DNA of 64,000 nt. Source: Haloterrigena gelatinilytica. GTDB lineage: Archaea > Halobacteriota > Halobacteria > Halobacteriales > Natrialbaceae. The translations under genes and the position numbers were made by a program. How positions within the stretch are numbered: position 1 is the first letter of the stretch; every line of letters starts with the position of its first letter. Under the pieces are notes generated by a model, which had not been told where the DNA came from, ran no database searches, and saw only the letters and a program-made list of their open reading frames with translations. This document shows, one piece after another, positions 55,877-64,000 of this stretch. The DNA lies in NCBI RefSeq assembly GCF_013342145.1, contig NZ_JABUQZ010000001.1, positions 434,001 to 498,000 on the forward strand. Reading direction: 5' to 3'.

Positions 55877-56440
55877 TCAGTAGACCACGTGCAACAGCAC
55901 GTAGACGACGATCCCCAGCGAGAAGGAGATCAGCCACAGGCTCGCCGCGACCCGCCCGACGCGGGCGTGGTTCGTCCGGTAGAGTTCGTCGATCGGATAC
56001 GCGCCGGCGAGCAACAGCGCGTAGTAGACCAGCGGCACGCAGACGATCGCGAGGAATATGTGAATCGCGAGGATCGGGTAGTAGACGAACTGTTTGATCG
56101 TCTCGGGGCCGGGAAACGACTGCGGGCCGCCCGTCGCGACCAGCCGGTAGAGGTAGAACGTCAGGAAGGCCGCGAACAGGACGAACGAGGCGACCATCGC
56201 CAACCGGTGGCGGTCGACGTTCCCGCGACGGATCGCCCGCCAGCCGATCGAGATCGTCCCGATCGCCGCGGCGCTGATGAGCACGTTGAGATGGGGGATC
56301 GATTCGAGGACCCAGTCGGGTGCGATCGGTACCGTCGAGGACGGGATTCGGCCGCCGGCGGCCGCGAAGACGATCGCGAGCGAGACGACGCTCAGAACGG
56401 CCGTCAGGATATTGACGCGCTCTCGAGGGACGTACTCCAT
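55877..56440 (-). CDS. DUF420-family membrane protein
   Basis: A 187-residue protein with five to six hydrophobic helices; conserved-type stretches are SIPHLNVLISAAAIGTISIG, RHRLAMVASFVLFAAFLTFY and HIFLAIVCVPLVYYALLLAG. The repeated histidines at helix ends fit the DUF420/CtaM-like family linked in bacteria and archaea to heme-copper oxidase assembly. No oxidase genes are in the window. ATG 56440. Confidence 0.82.
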   Translation of the reverse strand: MEYVPRERVNILTAVLSVVSLAIVFAAAGGRIPSSTVPIAPDWVLESIPHLNVLISAAAIGTISIGWRAIRRGNVDRHRLAMVASFVLFAAFLTFYLYRLVATGGPQSFPGPETIKQFVYYPILAIHIFLAIVCVPLVYYALLLAGAYPIDELYRTNHARVGRVAASLWLISFSLGIVVYVLLHVVY

Positions 56441-56588
56441 ACCTCGAGATTCGACTCTGCGGGGAAAGTGGTTACTGTCGTGGCCGATCGCGCTCGCGTC
56501 ACCGGTACCGACGGAGCCGTCGCTCGGAGACTCGAGTATCGACGGACCCAGTACCGAACAGCGCTCTCGCTGTCGGGTGTCGCGTCCG

Positions 56589-56637
56589 TCAGAAGTTGTG
56601 CGTGGGTGATGTCCGCGACGGGAAATCACCTGCATCG
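56589..56637. repeat. 49-bp direct repeat, copy 1
   Basis: Starts TCAGAAGTTGTGCGTGGGTG and matches 56845-56893 in 48 of 49 positions. Copy 2 is the natural 3' flank of the tRNA-Leu gene, so copy 1 marks a tandem duplication of flank plus tRNA. Confidence 0.85.
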
Positions 56638-56645
56638 TTTCGCTC

Positions 56646-56685
56646 GGCGGCTACGCCGCCTCGCGTTTGGTGGACTTCGTCCACC
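56646..56685. repeat. Two triloop palindromes between the repeats
   Basis: GGCGGC-TAC-GCCGCC at 56646-56660 and GGTGGAC-TTC-GTCCACC at 56669-56685, both perfect. They are absent from the corresponding place in the intact tRNA unit. Confidence 0.65.
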
Positions 56686-56692
56686 CATGCGA

Positions 56693-56826
56693 TGCGTGGG
56701 ACCGGATTCGAACTTCCGTCGTTCCGCTCCGCTCCACGACGACATTCGCGATCGGCTCTGCCGATCGCTCATCGGCGGACCCCTCCGGGACAGCGCCCTC
56801 AACGCTGCGCCGTCGAGACCCACCGC
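56693..56826 (-). pseudogene. Decayed tRNA-Leu(GAG) copy interrupted by a palindrome
   Basis: On the minus strand the anticodon and variable arm (56773-56813) match the intact tRNA in 40 of 41 bases and the T-loop/acceptor 3' half (56689-56713) in 25 of 25. The two parts are split by about 60 bases that contain GCGATCGGC-TCT-GCCGATCGC (56748-56768). The 5' acceptor strand and D-arm are damaged, so no functional tRNA is expected. Confidence 0.75.
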
Positions 56827-56844
56827 TGGTCAGTGTAACCTTCC

Positions 56845-56893
56845 TCAGAAGTTGTGCGTGGGTGATGTCCGCGAAGGGAAATCACCTGCATCG
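56845..56893. repeat. 49-bp direct repeat, copy 2
   Basis: Partner of 56589-56637, 256 bases apart; a single C/A difference. It lies 28 bases beyond the 3' end of the intact tRNA-Leu. Confidence 0.85.
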
Positions 56894-56920
56894 AGATGTG
56901 ACGGCAGAGCCGCCGTGCGA

Positions 56921-57005
<85 letters not shown>

Positions 57006-57151
57006 TCGCGGTGTCTTTGTCTTACTGCACTCAACCGTATCCATCGGTATTACAAAAGCCCTTTCTTTTTCTCCCGGCCTGCGCCGAGGTCACACGGGAC
57101 TGAGGGAATTCGAGGCGGTGATTTGAAATGCTCGAGTTGCCAAAAGGTACC

Positions 57152-57682
57152 ATGGCTAAGTATTCGACCGGTTCGTCCGCCGGCGGCGGCGGGACAAGCT
57201 GCGAACTCTGCGGTGCCGAGAGCGACTCGCTTCGACTCGCCACGGTCGCCGGCGCCGAACTCGAGGTCTGTCCGGACTGTGCGCCCCACGACGACACCCA
57301 GCAGCGCTCGGGGTCCAGTCGCGGCTCTCGAGGCCAGGGACGGGGACGGAGCGACTCGAACGACGAACCGAGCCGCAAGCAGAAGGCCGCCCAGAACGTC
57401 GCCAAGGCGAACCCGGTCTGGGACGGCGACTCAGAGCACTGGGAGCAGGAGGGGACGAACTACGACGACGATCCGCTGCCGTATCTCGTCTCCGGCTACG
57501 GCGAGAAACTCGAGGCGGCGCGCCAGGACGCCGGCCTGCAGCGCGAGGAACTCGCCGAGGAACTCGGCGCGCGCGAGAAGGACCTCCTCGCGGTCGAACA
57601 GGGCCGGGCGGCTCAGGACGGCGTCGGCGGCGGCCTGATCGAAGCCCTCGAGGAGCGACTGGACGTGACGCTGTCCGAGTGA
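57152..57682 (+). CDS. Multiprotein bridging factor 1-type HTH protein
   Basis: 176 residues, MAKYSTGSSAGGGGTSCELC at the start. An N-terminal zinc ribbon (CELC ... CPDC) is joined by a basic/acidic linker to a C-terminal Cro-like HTH (about 115-176; GEKLEAARQDAGLQREELAE) as in archaeal MBF1. It probably bridges TBP and regulators or binds ribosomes. ATG 57152 is chosen as the usual family start; ATG 57128 would add eight residues. It is divergent from tRNA-Leu. Confidence 0.9.
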   Translation: MAKYSTGSSAGGGGTSCELCGAESDSLRLATVAGAELEVCPDCAPHDDTQQRSGSSRGSRGQGRGRSDSNDEPSRKQKAAQNVAKANPVWDGDSEHWEQEGTNYDDDPLPYLVSGYGEKLEAARQDAGLQREELAEELGAREKDLLAVEQGRAAQDGVGGGLIEALEERLDVTLSE

Positions 57683-57758
57683 GATCGCGCTCGGCGTATC
57701 GATTCGGCAGACTGTTTCGGCAAGCAGACTTTTCATAGCTGACGAGAGAGTGGACCCA

Positions 57759-58616
57759 ATGACCGGACAACGGGCAGCCAGGGAGCCCTACACCACGCGG
57801 TTCGAAACCGAGGTGACGTCCATCGACGGGCGCACGGTCTGGCTGGAGACGAGCTACTTCTACGGGACGAGCGACGGTCAGCCGGCCGACCGCGGGACCG
57901 TCGGCGACGCGACGGTCACCGACGTGCGACTGGTCGACGGCGAACAGGCTCACGTGCTGGCCGAGGAACCGTCGTTCAGGGTGGGCCGTCGCGTGCTCTG
58001 TTCGATCGACTGGTCGTTTCGCATGTACTGCATGCGCGCGCACACGGCCGCCCACCTCTGCTACGGCGCCGCCAGGCGCTGCCTCGACTCCCCGGGGTAC
58101 GCCGGCCTCGAGATCGGCGAGGAGACGGTCGCGGTGGACCTCGAGACCGCGCCGCTCGACGACGAGGCGCTGATCCAACTCGACGAGTTGATCAACCGGA
58201 CCGTCTGGGAGTCGAGACCGGTCTCCTGGGAGAGCGTCCCCGTCGCGGCGGCGCGCGAGCGCGACGACGTCGTTTTCGACGAGGAGCGATCCGGGACGGC
58301 CGTCGAAAAAGGGCGGGTCCGCGTCGTGACGATCGGCGACGAGAACGACACCGGTCACGGGATGGCGACCGCGGACGCGGGGGAGCCCTGGAACGTCGCG
58401 GCCTGCGGCGGAACCCACGTCCGGAACACCCGCGAGGTCGGCCCCGTCACGGTGCTCGGCTGCTCGAGCCCCGCCGAGGGAATCCGCCGGCTCGAGTTCG
58501 CCGTCGGTCCGCAGGCGATCGACCGGCGGACCGCCGAGAAGCGGGCCGCCTTCGCCGCGTCGGCAGCATTGGACGTCGATCTCGAGGACGTCGGCGACGA
58601 ACTCGAACGCGCCTGA
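57759..58616 (+). CDS. Alanyl-tRNA editing protein (AlaX)
   Basis: A 285-residue stand-alone editing domain that deacylates mischarged tRNA-Ala. The zinc site consists of HTAAH (His95 and His99) and CGGTH (about 214-218). The upstream beta-barrel (YFYGTSDGQPADRGTVGD) corresponds to the AlaRS editing N-subdomain, degenerate in the first part. CTTTTCATA at 57729-57737 is centred about 26 bases before ATG 57759, so the mRNA is probably leaderless. Confidence 0.92.
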   Translation: MTGQRAAREPYTTRFETEVTSIDGRTVWLETSYFYGTSDGQPADRGTVGDATVTDVRLVDGEQAHVLAEEPSFRVGRRVLCSIDWSFRMYCMRAHTAAHLCYGAARRCLDSPGYAGLEIGEETVAVDLETAPLDDEALIQLDELINRTVWESRPVSWESVPVAAARERDDVVFDEERSGTAVEKGRVRVVTIGDENDTGHGMATADAGEPWNVAACGGTHVRNTREVGPVTVLGCSSPAEGIRRLEFAVGPQAIDRRTAEKRAAFAASAALDVDLEDVGDELERA

Positions 58617-58765
58617 GAACCGACGACGCTCGCTCTACCGAGATCGGCGATCGTCGCAAGCACTGGTTTCATAGCGCCGTGTTCTGGATTACTAGTCAGC
58701 CGTAGCTCGGCGACTTGCTCACGGAAGGTAGAAACTATTACTATCTTCGAAGTGAATTTACAACC

Positions 58766-60004
58766 ATGGGAGTCGATTACTCACAGCTGCACGATCCGAA
58801 CGCCGAGTATACGATGCGCGACCTCTCGGCGGAGACGATGCAGGTCACCCGCGAACGCGGGGGCGGCCGGGACATCGAGATAACCGACATCCAGACGACG
58901 ATGATCGACGGGAACTTCCCGTGGACGCTGGTCCGGATCTACACCGATGCCGGCATCGTCGGCACCGGCGAAGCCTACTGGGGCGCCGGCGTCCCGGAAC
59001 TGATCCAGCGGATGACGCCCTTCCTGCAGGGCGAGAACCCGCTGGACATCGACCGACTGACCGAGCACCTCGTCCAGAAGATGTCCGGCGAGGGGTCGAT
59101 CGCCGGCGTCACCGTCACCGCCATCGCGGGCATCGAGGTCGCCCTGCACGATCTGGCGGGCAAGATCCTCGAGGTGCCGGCCTACCAGCTGCTGGGCGGG
59201 AAGTACCGCGACGAGGTCCGCGTCTACTGCGACTGTCACACCGAAGAGGAGGCCGACCCCGAGGCCTGCGCCGACGAGGCCGAACGCGTCGTCGAGGACC
59301 TGGGCTACGACGCCCTGAAGTTCGACCTCGACGTCCCGTCGGGTCACGAGAAGGACCGCGCGAACCGCCACCTCCGCGAGCCCGAGATCGAACACAAGGC
59401 CGAGATCGTCGAGCGGGTCACCGAGCGCGTCGGCGACCGCGCCGACGTCGCCTTCGACTGCCACTGGACGTTCTCCGGCGGCAGCGCGAAGCGACTCGCG
59501 AAGCGCTTAGAGGAGTACGACGTCTGGTGGCTCGAAGACCCCGTCCCGCCGGAGAACCACGACGTTCAGCGGGAGGTCACCCAGTCGACCGAGACGCCGA
59601 TCACCGTCGGCGAGAACGTCTATCGAAAACACGGCCAGCGCCGCCTGCTCGAGGAGCAGGCCGTCGACATCGTCGCGCCGGACATGCCCAAAGTCGGCGG
59701 CATGCGCGAGACGCGAAAGATCGCCGACCTCGCGGACATGTACTACGTGCCGGTCGCGATGCACAACGTCTCCTCACCGGTCGCGACGACGGCCAGCGCC
59801 CACGTCGGCGCGGCGATCCCGAACTCGCTGGCCGTCGAGTACCACTCCTACGAACTCGGCTGGTGGGAGGACTTAGTCGAGGAAGACGTCATCGAGGACG
59901 GCTACATCGAGATTCCCGAGGAACCGGGACTCGGCGTGACGCTCGATATGGACGTCGTCGAGGAGCACATGGTCGAGGGCGAGGAACTGTTCGACGAAGC
60001 GTGA
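58766..60004 (+). CDS. gnaD: Enolase-superfamily sugar-acid dehydratase, probably gluconate dehydratase
   Basis: 412 residues of the mandelate racemase/muconate lactonizing family. Metal ligands and general base region: FDCHWTFSGG (Asp near 231), WLEDPVPPENH (Glu near 257), ITVGEN (Glu near 283) and MHNVSSPVATTA (His near 332). Length and the opening YSQLHDPNAEYTMRDLSAET match haloarchaeal gluconate dehydratases of the semiphosphorylative Entner-Doudoroff pathway as I recall them; xylonate dehydratase (XacD) is the alternative. ATG 58766. The 3' end lies in a 50-bp tandem repeat. Confidence 0.72.
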   Translation: MGVDYSQLHDPNAEYTMRDLSAETMQVTRERGGGRDIEITDIQTTMIDGNFPWTLVRIYTDAGIVGTGEAYWGAGVPELIQRMTPFLQGENPLDIDRLTEHLVQKMSGEGSIAGVTVTAIAGIEVALHDLAGKILEVPAYQLLGGKYRDEVRVYCDCHTEEEADPEACADEAERVVEDLGYDALKFDLDVPSGHEKDRANRHLREPEIEHKAEIVERVTERVGDRADVAFDCHWTFSGGSAKRLAKRLEEYDVWWLEDPVPPENHDVQREVTQSTETPITVGENVYRKHGQRRLLEEQAVDIVAPDMPKVGGMRETRKIADLADMYYVPVAMHNVSSPVATTASAHVGAAIPNSLAVEYHSYELGWWEDLVEEDVIEDGYIEIPEEPGLGVTLDMDVVEEHMVEGEELFDEA

Positions 60005-60104
60005 GCTTCGTCGGGCTCGCCGAGCTCCGCTCGGTGGTGTTTGACGAGGCCTAGCCGAAGTCACGCTCGTCGAGCTTTGCTCGACGGTGTTCGACGAAGC
60101 GTAA
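59987..60104 (+). repeat. 50-bp tandem repeat that copies the dehydratase gene end
   Basis: Three copies start at 59987, 60037 and 60087. Each encodes [L/V]-F-D-E-A-stop, with stop codons TGA, TAG and TAA in turn and third-position changes in between. Between copies lies a hairpin (60018-60036 and 60068-60086) whose stem shows a compensating C-G to T-A change. The first copy also forms CGACGAAGC-GTGA-GCTTCGTCG, with the true stop in its loop. Confidence 0.75.
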
Positions 60105-60263
60105 GCCGCGTCGAATCAGCGAATCTCCGTCTTCTGTTCGATTCGGTCTCGTGCGTTTCACTCCCGTTCCGGTTCGACTACCGGAGTGAGCGATTTCTGA
60201 GTCAACTATGCCTATGACGTACTATTACACCATAGATTTAGCTCCGGGCGTAGAAAGCGGCTC

Positions 60264-62354
60264 ATGGACCGGCGCCCCTCACGGAGACGGATTCACGAGG
60301 CGACTCGAGAATCGGACCGACGACGGTTGCTCGCAGACGGCGGCGAACCCGATCCCGATCCCGCGCTCGAGCGCGACGACGGCTCGCACCACCCCGGGCC
60401 GCCGCGGTTCGTCACCGTCGGCGAGGGGATCGTCGACCCGAACGGGAACGAGATGGAGACGCGGGACGACCTCGCGCCGCGGAATCCGGACGGCGACGCC
60501 GACTACCGCTGGCGCGTGCTCGAGTCGCCCGAGGGCTCGAGCGCGGTCCCGACCGACGGTCCGATCGCCGAGTTCGAACCGGACGTGCCGGGCGAGTACG
60601 CGCTCGCGCTCGAGGCCCCCGACGGGCCCCACGAGGTGACGGTCCGCGCGTTTCCCGAGGCGGACGAGGGCGAACCGCGCCCGCGGGTCGAACTCGACGC
60701 GACCGTCGAGGACGACCGGGTCCGCCTCTCGGCGGACGCGAGCGTCGTCGGCGACGGCGACCCCAGCGTCGAGTACTACGTCGACGACCGGGACGCGGAC
60801 GTGCTCGAGTCGGACGGCACGATTCCGGTCGACGCGATCGACGACCCGGTCCGCGTCTACGCCGTCGCGGTCGACGAGCGCCACTCGGTTCCGGACGCGA
60901 TCGAACTGGTCCCCGCCGACGGCGCGGCGGACGAGCCGTCGGTCCGCGTGGATCACCCGTTCGAGCCGCCCGAGTGGGCCGTCGACGCGGTCGTCTACGA
61001 GATTTTCACGCGACGGTTCCCGGATCAGGACGACCCTACGTTCGAGACGATCGCGGAGCGCCTCGACCACCTCGAGGCCCTCGGGATCGACGTCCTCTGG
61101 TTGACGCCGTTTCTCGAGGCGAAGAGCGGATTCGGGACGCCAGCGGAGCGCGGTGGCCCGCACGGCTACAACACGACGGACTACTTCGGCGTCGATCCGG
61201 ACCTCGGAACGACGGCCGACTTCGAGGCGCTGGTCGAGGCCTGTCACGACCGCGATATCCGCGTCGTCTTCGATCTCGTGATCAACCACACGGCCGACGC
61301 GCACCCCTTCTACGAGGCCGCGGTCGACGAGGACCACCCCGATCACGAACGCTATCGCGACTGGTACCGGTGGGAGGACTTCGACGAGCGCGAACCGGAC
61401 AGGTACTTCGGCTGGGACGACATTCCGAACCTGAACTACGCGAATCTCGACGTCCGCGAATATCTCCTCGAGGTCGTCGACTTCTGGGCGGAGAAGGTCG
61501 ACGGCTTCAGGGCCGACGTCGCGTGGGGCGTCCCGTTGAGCTTCTGGACGGAGGTCAGTGATCGGCTGACCGGGACGGACAGCGAGTTCTTCCTGTTAGA
61601 CGAGACGCTGCCCTCCGACGTCGAGATGGGCGGCGGCCGATTTCACACGCACCACGACGACGTGCTCCACGATACGCTCGAGGCGATAGGGGCGTCGGTC
61701 GCGGGCGACGCCGAAGACGGGACTGTCACTGAAGCCGACGACGAGGAGGAAGACGCGGTCGCGGACGAGTTCACGGATTCGGCCGCCGGGATCGACACGA
61801 CGAGCGCGGACGCGATCCTCGAGGCGGTCGACGACCGGCGACGCCGCGGCGCCCATCCCGACTCGGAGTGGCTCCTGTACGTCGAGAACCACGATACGGA
61901 CCGGTATCTGGCCGAGTACGGCCGCGACGCCCAGCGGGCCGCGGGCGCCGCGACGTTCACGCTCCCGGGGTCGCCGATGCTCTACTACGGCCAGGAGACC
62001 GGTCTGACGGGACGGCGCGACCCGATGAACTGGGGCGCGTTCGACGCGGACCTGCTCGAGTACTACCGGCGACTGATCGACCTCCGGAAATCGCATCCGG
62101 CGCTGCAGTCCGCGGCCGACCTCGAGCGCGTCGCGTACGAGGCGGACACCGACGCCGCGGTCGCGTTCGCTCGCGCGGACCCGGCGAGCGGCCGCCGCGT
62201 CGTCGTGGCGCTTCACTTCGGCGCGGGGACGGCGACGGTCGAGCTCGACGAGTCCGCCGCCGAGACCGATCCCCTGATCGGCGTCGACGCGCTCGCGTCC
62301 GACGGGACCCTCGCCGTCGATTCGGTCGTCGTCCTCGAGGGAGACGGATCGTAA
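60264..62354 (+). CDS. GH13-family alpha-glucan hydrolase
   Basis: 696 residues. An N-terminal beta domain (about 45-230) precedes a TIM-barrel with the four GH13 regions: DLVINHT near 334, GFRADVAW near 413 (nucleophile Asp), FFLLDETLP near 443 (acid/base Glu) and VENHDTD near 538. An acidic insert of about 40 residues interrupts the barrel near 485-520. No signal peptide is visible, so it is probably cytoplasmic, acting on imported maltodextrin or cyclodextrin. ATG 60264; CATAGATTTA about 26-30 bases upstream is a TATA candidate. It faces the ABC-permease genes. Confidence 0.9.
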   Translation: MDRRPSRRRIHEATRESDRRRLLADGGEPDPDPALERDDGSHHPGPPRFVTVGEGIVDPNGNEMETRDDLAPRNPDGDADYRWRVLESPEGSSAVPTDGPIAEFEPDVPGEYALALEAPDGPHEVTVRAFPEADEGEPRPRVELDATVEDDRVRLSADASVVGDGDPSVEYYVDDRDADVLESDGTIPVDAIDDPVRVYAVAVDERHSVPDAIELVPADGAADEPSVRVDHPFEPPEWAVDAVVYEIFTRRFPDQDDPTFETIAERLDHLEALGIDVLWLTPFLEAKSGFGTPAERGGPHGYNTTDYFGVDPDLGTTADFEALVEACHDRDIRVVFDLVINHTADAHPFYEAAVDEDHPDHERYRDWYRWEDFDEREPDRYFGWDDIPNLNYANLDVREYLLEVVDFWAEKVDGFRADVAWGVPLSFWTEVSDRLTGTDSEFFLLDETLPSDVEMGGGRFHTHHDDVLHDTLEAIGASVAGDAEDGTVTEADDEEEDAVADEFTDSAAGIDTTSADAILEAVDDRRRRGAHPDSEWLLYVENHDTDRYLAEYGRDAQRAAGAATFTLPGSPMLYYGQETGLTGRRDPMNWGAFDADLLEYYRRLIDLRKSHPALQSAADLERVAYEADTDAAVAFARADPASGRRVVVALHFGAGTATVELDESAAETDPLIGVDALASDGTLAVDSVVVLEGDGS

Positions 62355-62419
62355 GCGCGTCGGCTCGAGGGGCTCGAGCGAGCAGCGAGAGGGAAAACGA
62401 GCGGACGGGGATCGGCCGA

Positions 62420-63313
62420 TTAGCCTTCCATCCCGCCGAAGGAGAGGCCGCTTTCGACCTGTTTCTGGGCGAGGAAGTAGATGATCGCGACCGGAAGGGC
62501 GAACAGTAGGGCGAACGCGGCGAACTGCGGCCACGACGTTCCGCGCCGGTCGTCGATGAGCCCGTAGAGCTCCACCGACAGCGGGTAGAGGTCGGGATCG
62601 TGAATCAGCGTCTGTGCCACGATGAACTCGTTCCAGCCCGCGGTCCACGCGAACACCAGTACGGCGGCGATTCCGGGTTTCGCGAGCGGCAGAATGACCT
62701 CCCGCATGACCTGCCACTGGCTGGCGCCGTCGACGATGGCCGCCTCCTCGTAGGAGACGGGGATGTTGTCCATGAAGGTCTTCAGCAGCCACGTGTTGAA
62801 CGGGATCGCCCCGGCCGCGTAGAAGAGGCCGAGCACGAGCAGGTTGTTGGTCAGGCCGATGCCCGAGAACAGCGCGTAAAGCGCGATGAGGACGGCGATC
62901 GAGAGGCCTGCCCCCACCTGCGTGAACAGGATGTAGCCGTAGAGGAGCTTTCGCCGACCGAAGAACTCCCGCCGCGAGAGCGCGTAGGCCCCCGGGATCG
63001 AGAACGCCAACGTGACGGTGACCGTCACGGTGACGACGATCAGGCTGTTCAGGAGCCCCCGTCGGAAGGACTCGTTCTCGAGGACCCATCGGAACGAATC
63101 CAGCGTGTACGCGGCCGGGTCGCCGAACAGACTCCCGGGAGACGACAGCGTCGTCCCTCTGGACAACGCGACGGTGACGATCCAGTACACCGGGAACAGC
63201 AGGAGCAGGAGGAGTCCGACAGCTACCCCAGTCGTGAGGACGGACTTCGCGACGTCTACCGGACTTCGACGACCCGCTCGGAGATCTGCGATCGCATCTA
63301 GTATCGTACTCAT
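62420..63313 (-). CDS. ABC transporter permease, MalG type
   Basis: A 297-residue inner-membrane permease of carbohydrate ABC importers (CUT1). Six helices and the cytoplasmic EAA loop EEAAIVDGASQWQVMREVIL near 192-211 for contact with the ATPase. The C-terminus is SGLSFGGMEG. Four bases separate its ATG from the stop of the MalF-type gene, one operon. The neighbouring GH13 enzyme suggests maltodextrin or a related glucoside as substrate. Confidence 0.94.
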   Translation of the reverse strand: MSTILDAIADLRAGRRSPVDVAKSVLTTGVAVGLLLLLLFPVYWIVTVALSRGTTLSSPGSLFGDPAAYTLDSFRWVLENESFRRGLLNSLIVVTVTVTVTLAFSIPGAYALSRREFFGRRKLLYGYILFTQVGAGLSIAVLIALYALFSGIGLTNNLLVLGLFYAAGAIPFNTWLLKTFMDNIPVSYEEAAIVDGASQWQVMREVILPLAKPGIAAVLVFAWTAGWNEFIVAQTLIHDPDLYPLSVELYGLIDDRRGTSWPQFAAFALLFALPVAIIYFLAQKQVESGLSFGGMEG

Positions 63314-63317
63314 TTGA

Positions 63318-64000
63318 TCACACCCCGTCCGCGAGATTGGTTTTCTTGACGGCGAGCCACATGAACAGCCCGATGAATCCGATCGCGACGACCATGATCG
63401 CCGACGACATCGCGTATTCGTTGAACACGCGCGCCTCCCGGTAGCCGTAGACCAGGAGCAGTTCGTTGCTCCGCCCGGGCCCGCCCTTGTTGAACACCCA
63501 CGGAATCAGGAAGTTCTGGAAGGACGTCGCGGCGGTGAGAATCGACGCGAACACCAGCGGGCCCTTGATCGCGGGGATCGTCACGTGCCGGAGCCGATTC
63601 AGGTAGCCCGCCCCGTCGACTTTCGCCGCGTCGTGGAGTTCCATCGGCACGTCCTGGAGCGCGCTGACGACGATGATCACCATGAACGGATACGCGAGCC
63701 ACGTTTCGGTCACGACGTACCCGAAGAAGGCGGCCCACCTGCCGCCCGTCCAGTTTACCGGGACGTCGACGAGCAGTAGTTCCGGTGCCCTGAGCGCGAC
63801 GAAGAAGGCGATCGTATCGACGAGTTCCGCGAGGCCGATAACGACGTCGTTGTACGCCGACACGAGCCGGTTGAACGGTCCGAACGCGGCCGGACTGAAG
63901 ATCGCCCGCCAGATCGTGATCACGAAGATCGGCGGAAAGCCCATGGGAACGATGACGAGCGCCCGCATGTACCGCTTTCCGGCTACCCGGTCGTGCGTGA
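63318..64000 (-). CDS. ABC transporter permease, MalF type (N-terminus outside window)
   Basis: The last 227 residues of a CUT1 sugar permease. The EAA loop is MELHDAAKVDGAGYLNRLRH, followed by VTIPAIKGPLVF; the final helix ends AVKKTNLADGV. The frame is open through the window edge (DRVAGKRYMRALVIVPMGF), so the start and probably the binding-protein gene lie beyond 64000. It pairs with the MalG-type gene to form the heterodimeric channel. Confidence 0.93.
   Translation of the reverse strand, partial: THDRVAGKRYMRALVIVPMGFPPIFVITIWRAIFSPAAFGPFNRLVSAYNDVVIGLAELVDTIAFFVALRAPELLLVDVPVNWTGGRWAAFFGYVVTETWLAYPFMVIIVVSALQDVPMELHDAAKVDGAGYLNRLRHVTIPAIKGPLVFASILTAATSFQNFLIPWVFNKGGPGRSNELLLVYGYREARVFNEYAMSSAIMVVAIGFIGLFMWLAVKKTNLADGV

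Noticed and set aside
56587..56640. 49-bp repeat as a C/D-box guide RNA (GTGATG resembles box C)
   Set aside because: No matching D box at a suitable distance, and the repeat is better explained as the duplicated 3' flank of tRNA-Leu.
60208..60639. Open frame on + beginning MPMTYYYTIDLAPGV
   Set aside because: Only the first 20 residues look protein-like; the rest is an out-of-frame shadow of the GH13 gene. A short leader peptide cannot be excluded but has no support.

Overview
The window reads as chromosome of a haloarchaeon, most likely of the Natrialbales (Natrinema/Haloterrigena-like). The sequence is GC-rich, the proteins are strongly acidic, and many genes have a TATA-like box about 26 bases before the start codon with little or no leader. 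The gene content is haloarchaeal: the C50 carotenoid set, HalOD1 domains, Bat-type HTH-10 regulators, archaeal CoA enzymes, geranylgeranylglyceryl phosphate synthase and MBF1. No IS element, prophage or CRISPR array was seen. The window cuts Elp3 at its left edge and a MalF-type permease at its right edge.

Layout. 1-3.2 kb: Elp3 and a formate/nitrite-type channel fused to two UspA domains. 3.3-10.3 kb: a bacterioruberin locus (crtD-lyeJ-cruF on +, crtB on -) with a bat-like PAS-GAF-HTH regulator directly upstream of crtB. A near-perfect match to the Bat box that I recall from the bop regulon sits beside the crtB TATA box, and a weaker match lies before crtD. 10.5-16.4 kb: a four-gene translationally coupled operon of surface/pseudopilin-like proteins ending in a 1172-residue protein. 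16.4-17.9 kb: an AT-richer lipoprotein gene. 18-25.6 kb: a TIGR00300 enzyme, small regulators, MsrB, and a copper locus (winged-helix regulator, propeller lipoprotein, CopC-CopD fusion). 25.7-32.5 kb: ilvE, a decayed hydrolase facing a frameshifted gene, GGGP synthase, an Lrp regulator, a HalOD1/zinc-finger pair, Sir2 and aspS.

33-43.7 kb: a Tat-exported lipase-like hydrolase, then pantoate kinase and 4-phosphopantoate--beta-alanine ligase flanking a 969-residue membrane protein with 13 tandem YegP-like units, then tyrS, a second HTH-10 regulator and birA. 43.7-53.8 kb: a UspA protein, an amidohydrolase, katG, an SRPBCC protein, a HAD phosphatase, a MutS-like ATPase and an SLC13 permease. 54-58.6 kb: purF, a DUF420 membrane protein, tRNA-Leu(GAG) with a decayed tandem copy, MBF1 and AlaX. 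58.7-64 kb: a sugar module with a gluconate-type dehydratase, a GH13 enzyme and two ABC permeases.

Two patterns cut across the genes. The first is a set of perfect stem-loops with 3-nt loops, concentrated at gene ends, upstream of small regulators and inside the tRNA relic; some contain the stop codon. The second is 'gene-end echoes': copies of the last few codons of aspS and of the dehydratase gene lie just downstream of the true stop and differ mostly at synonymous positions.
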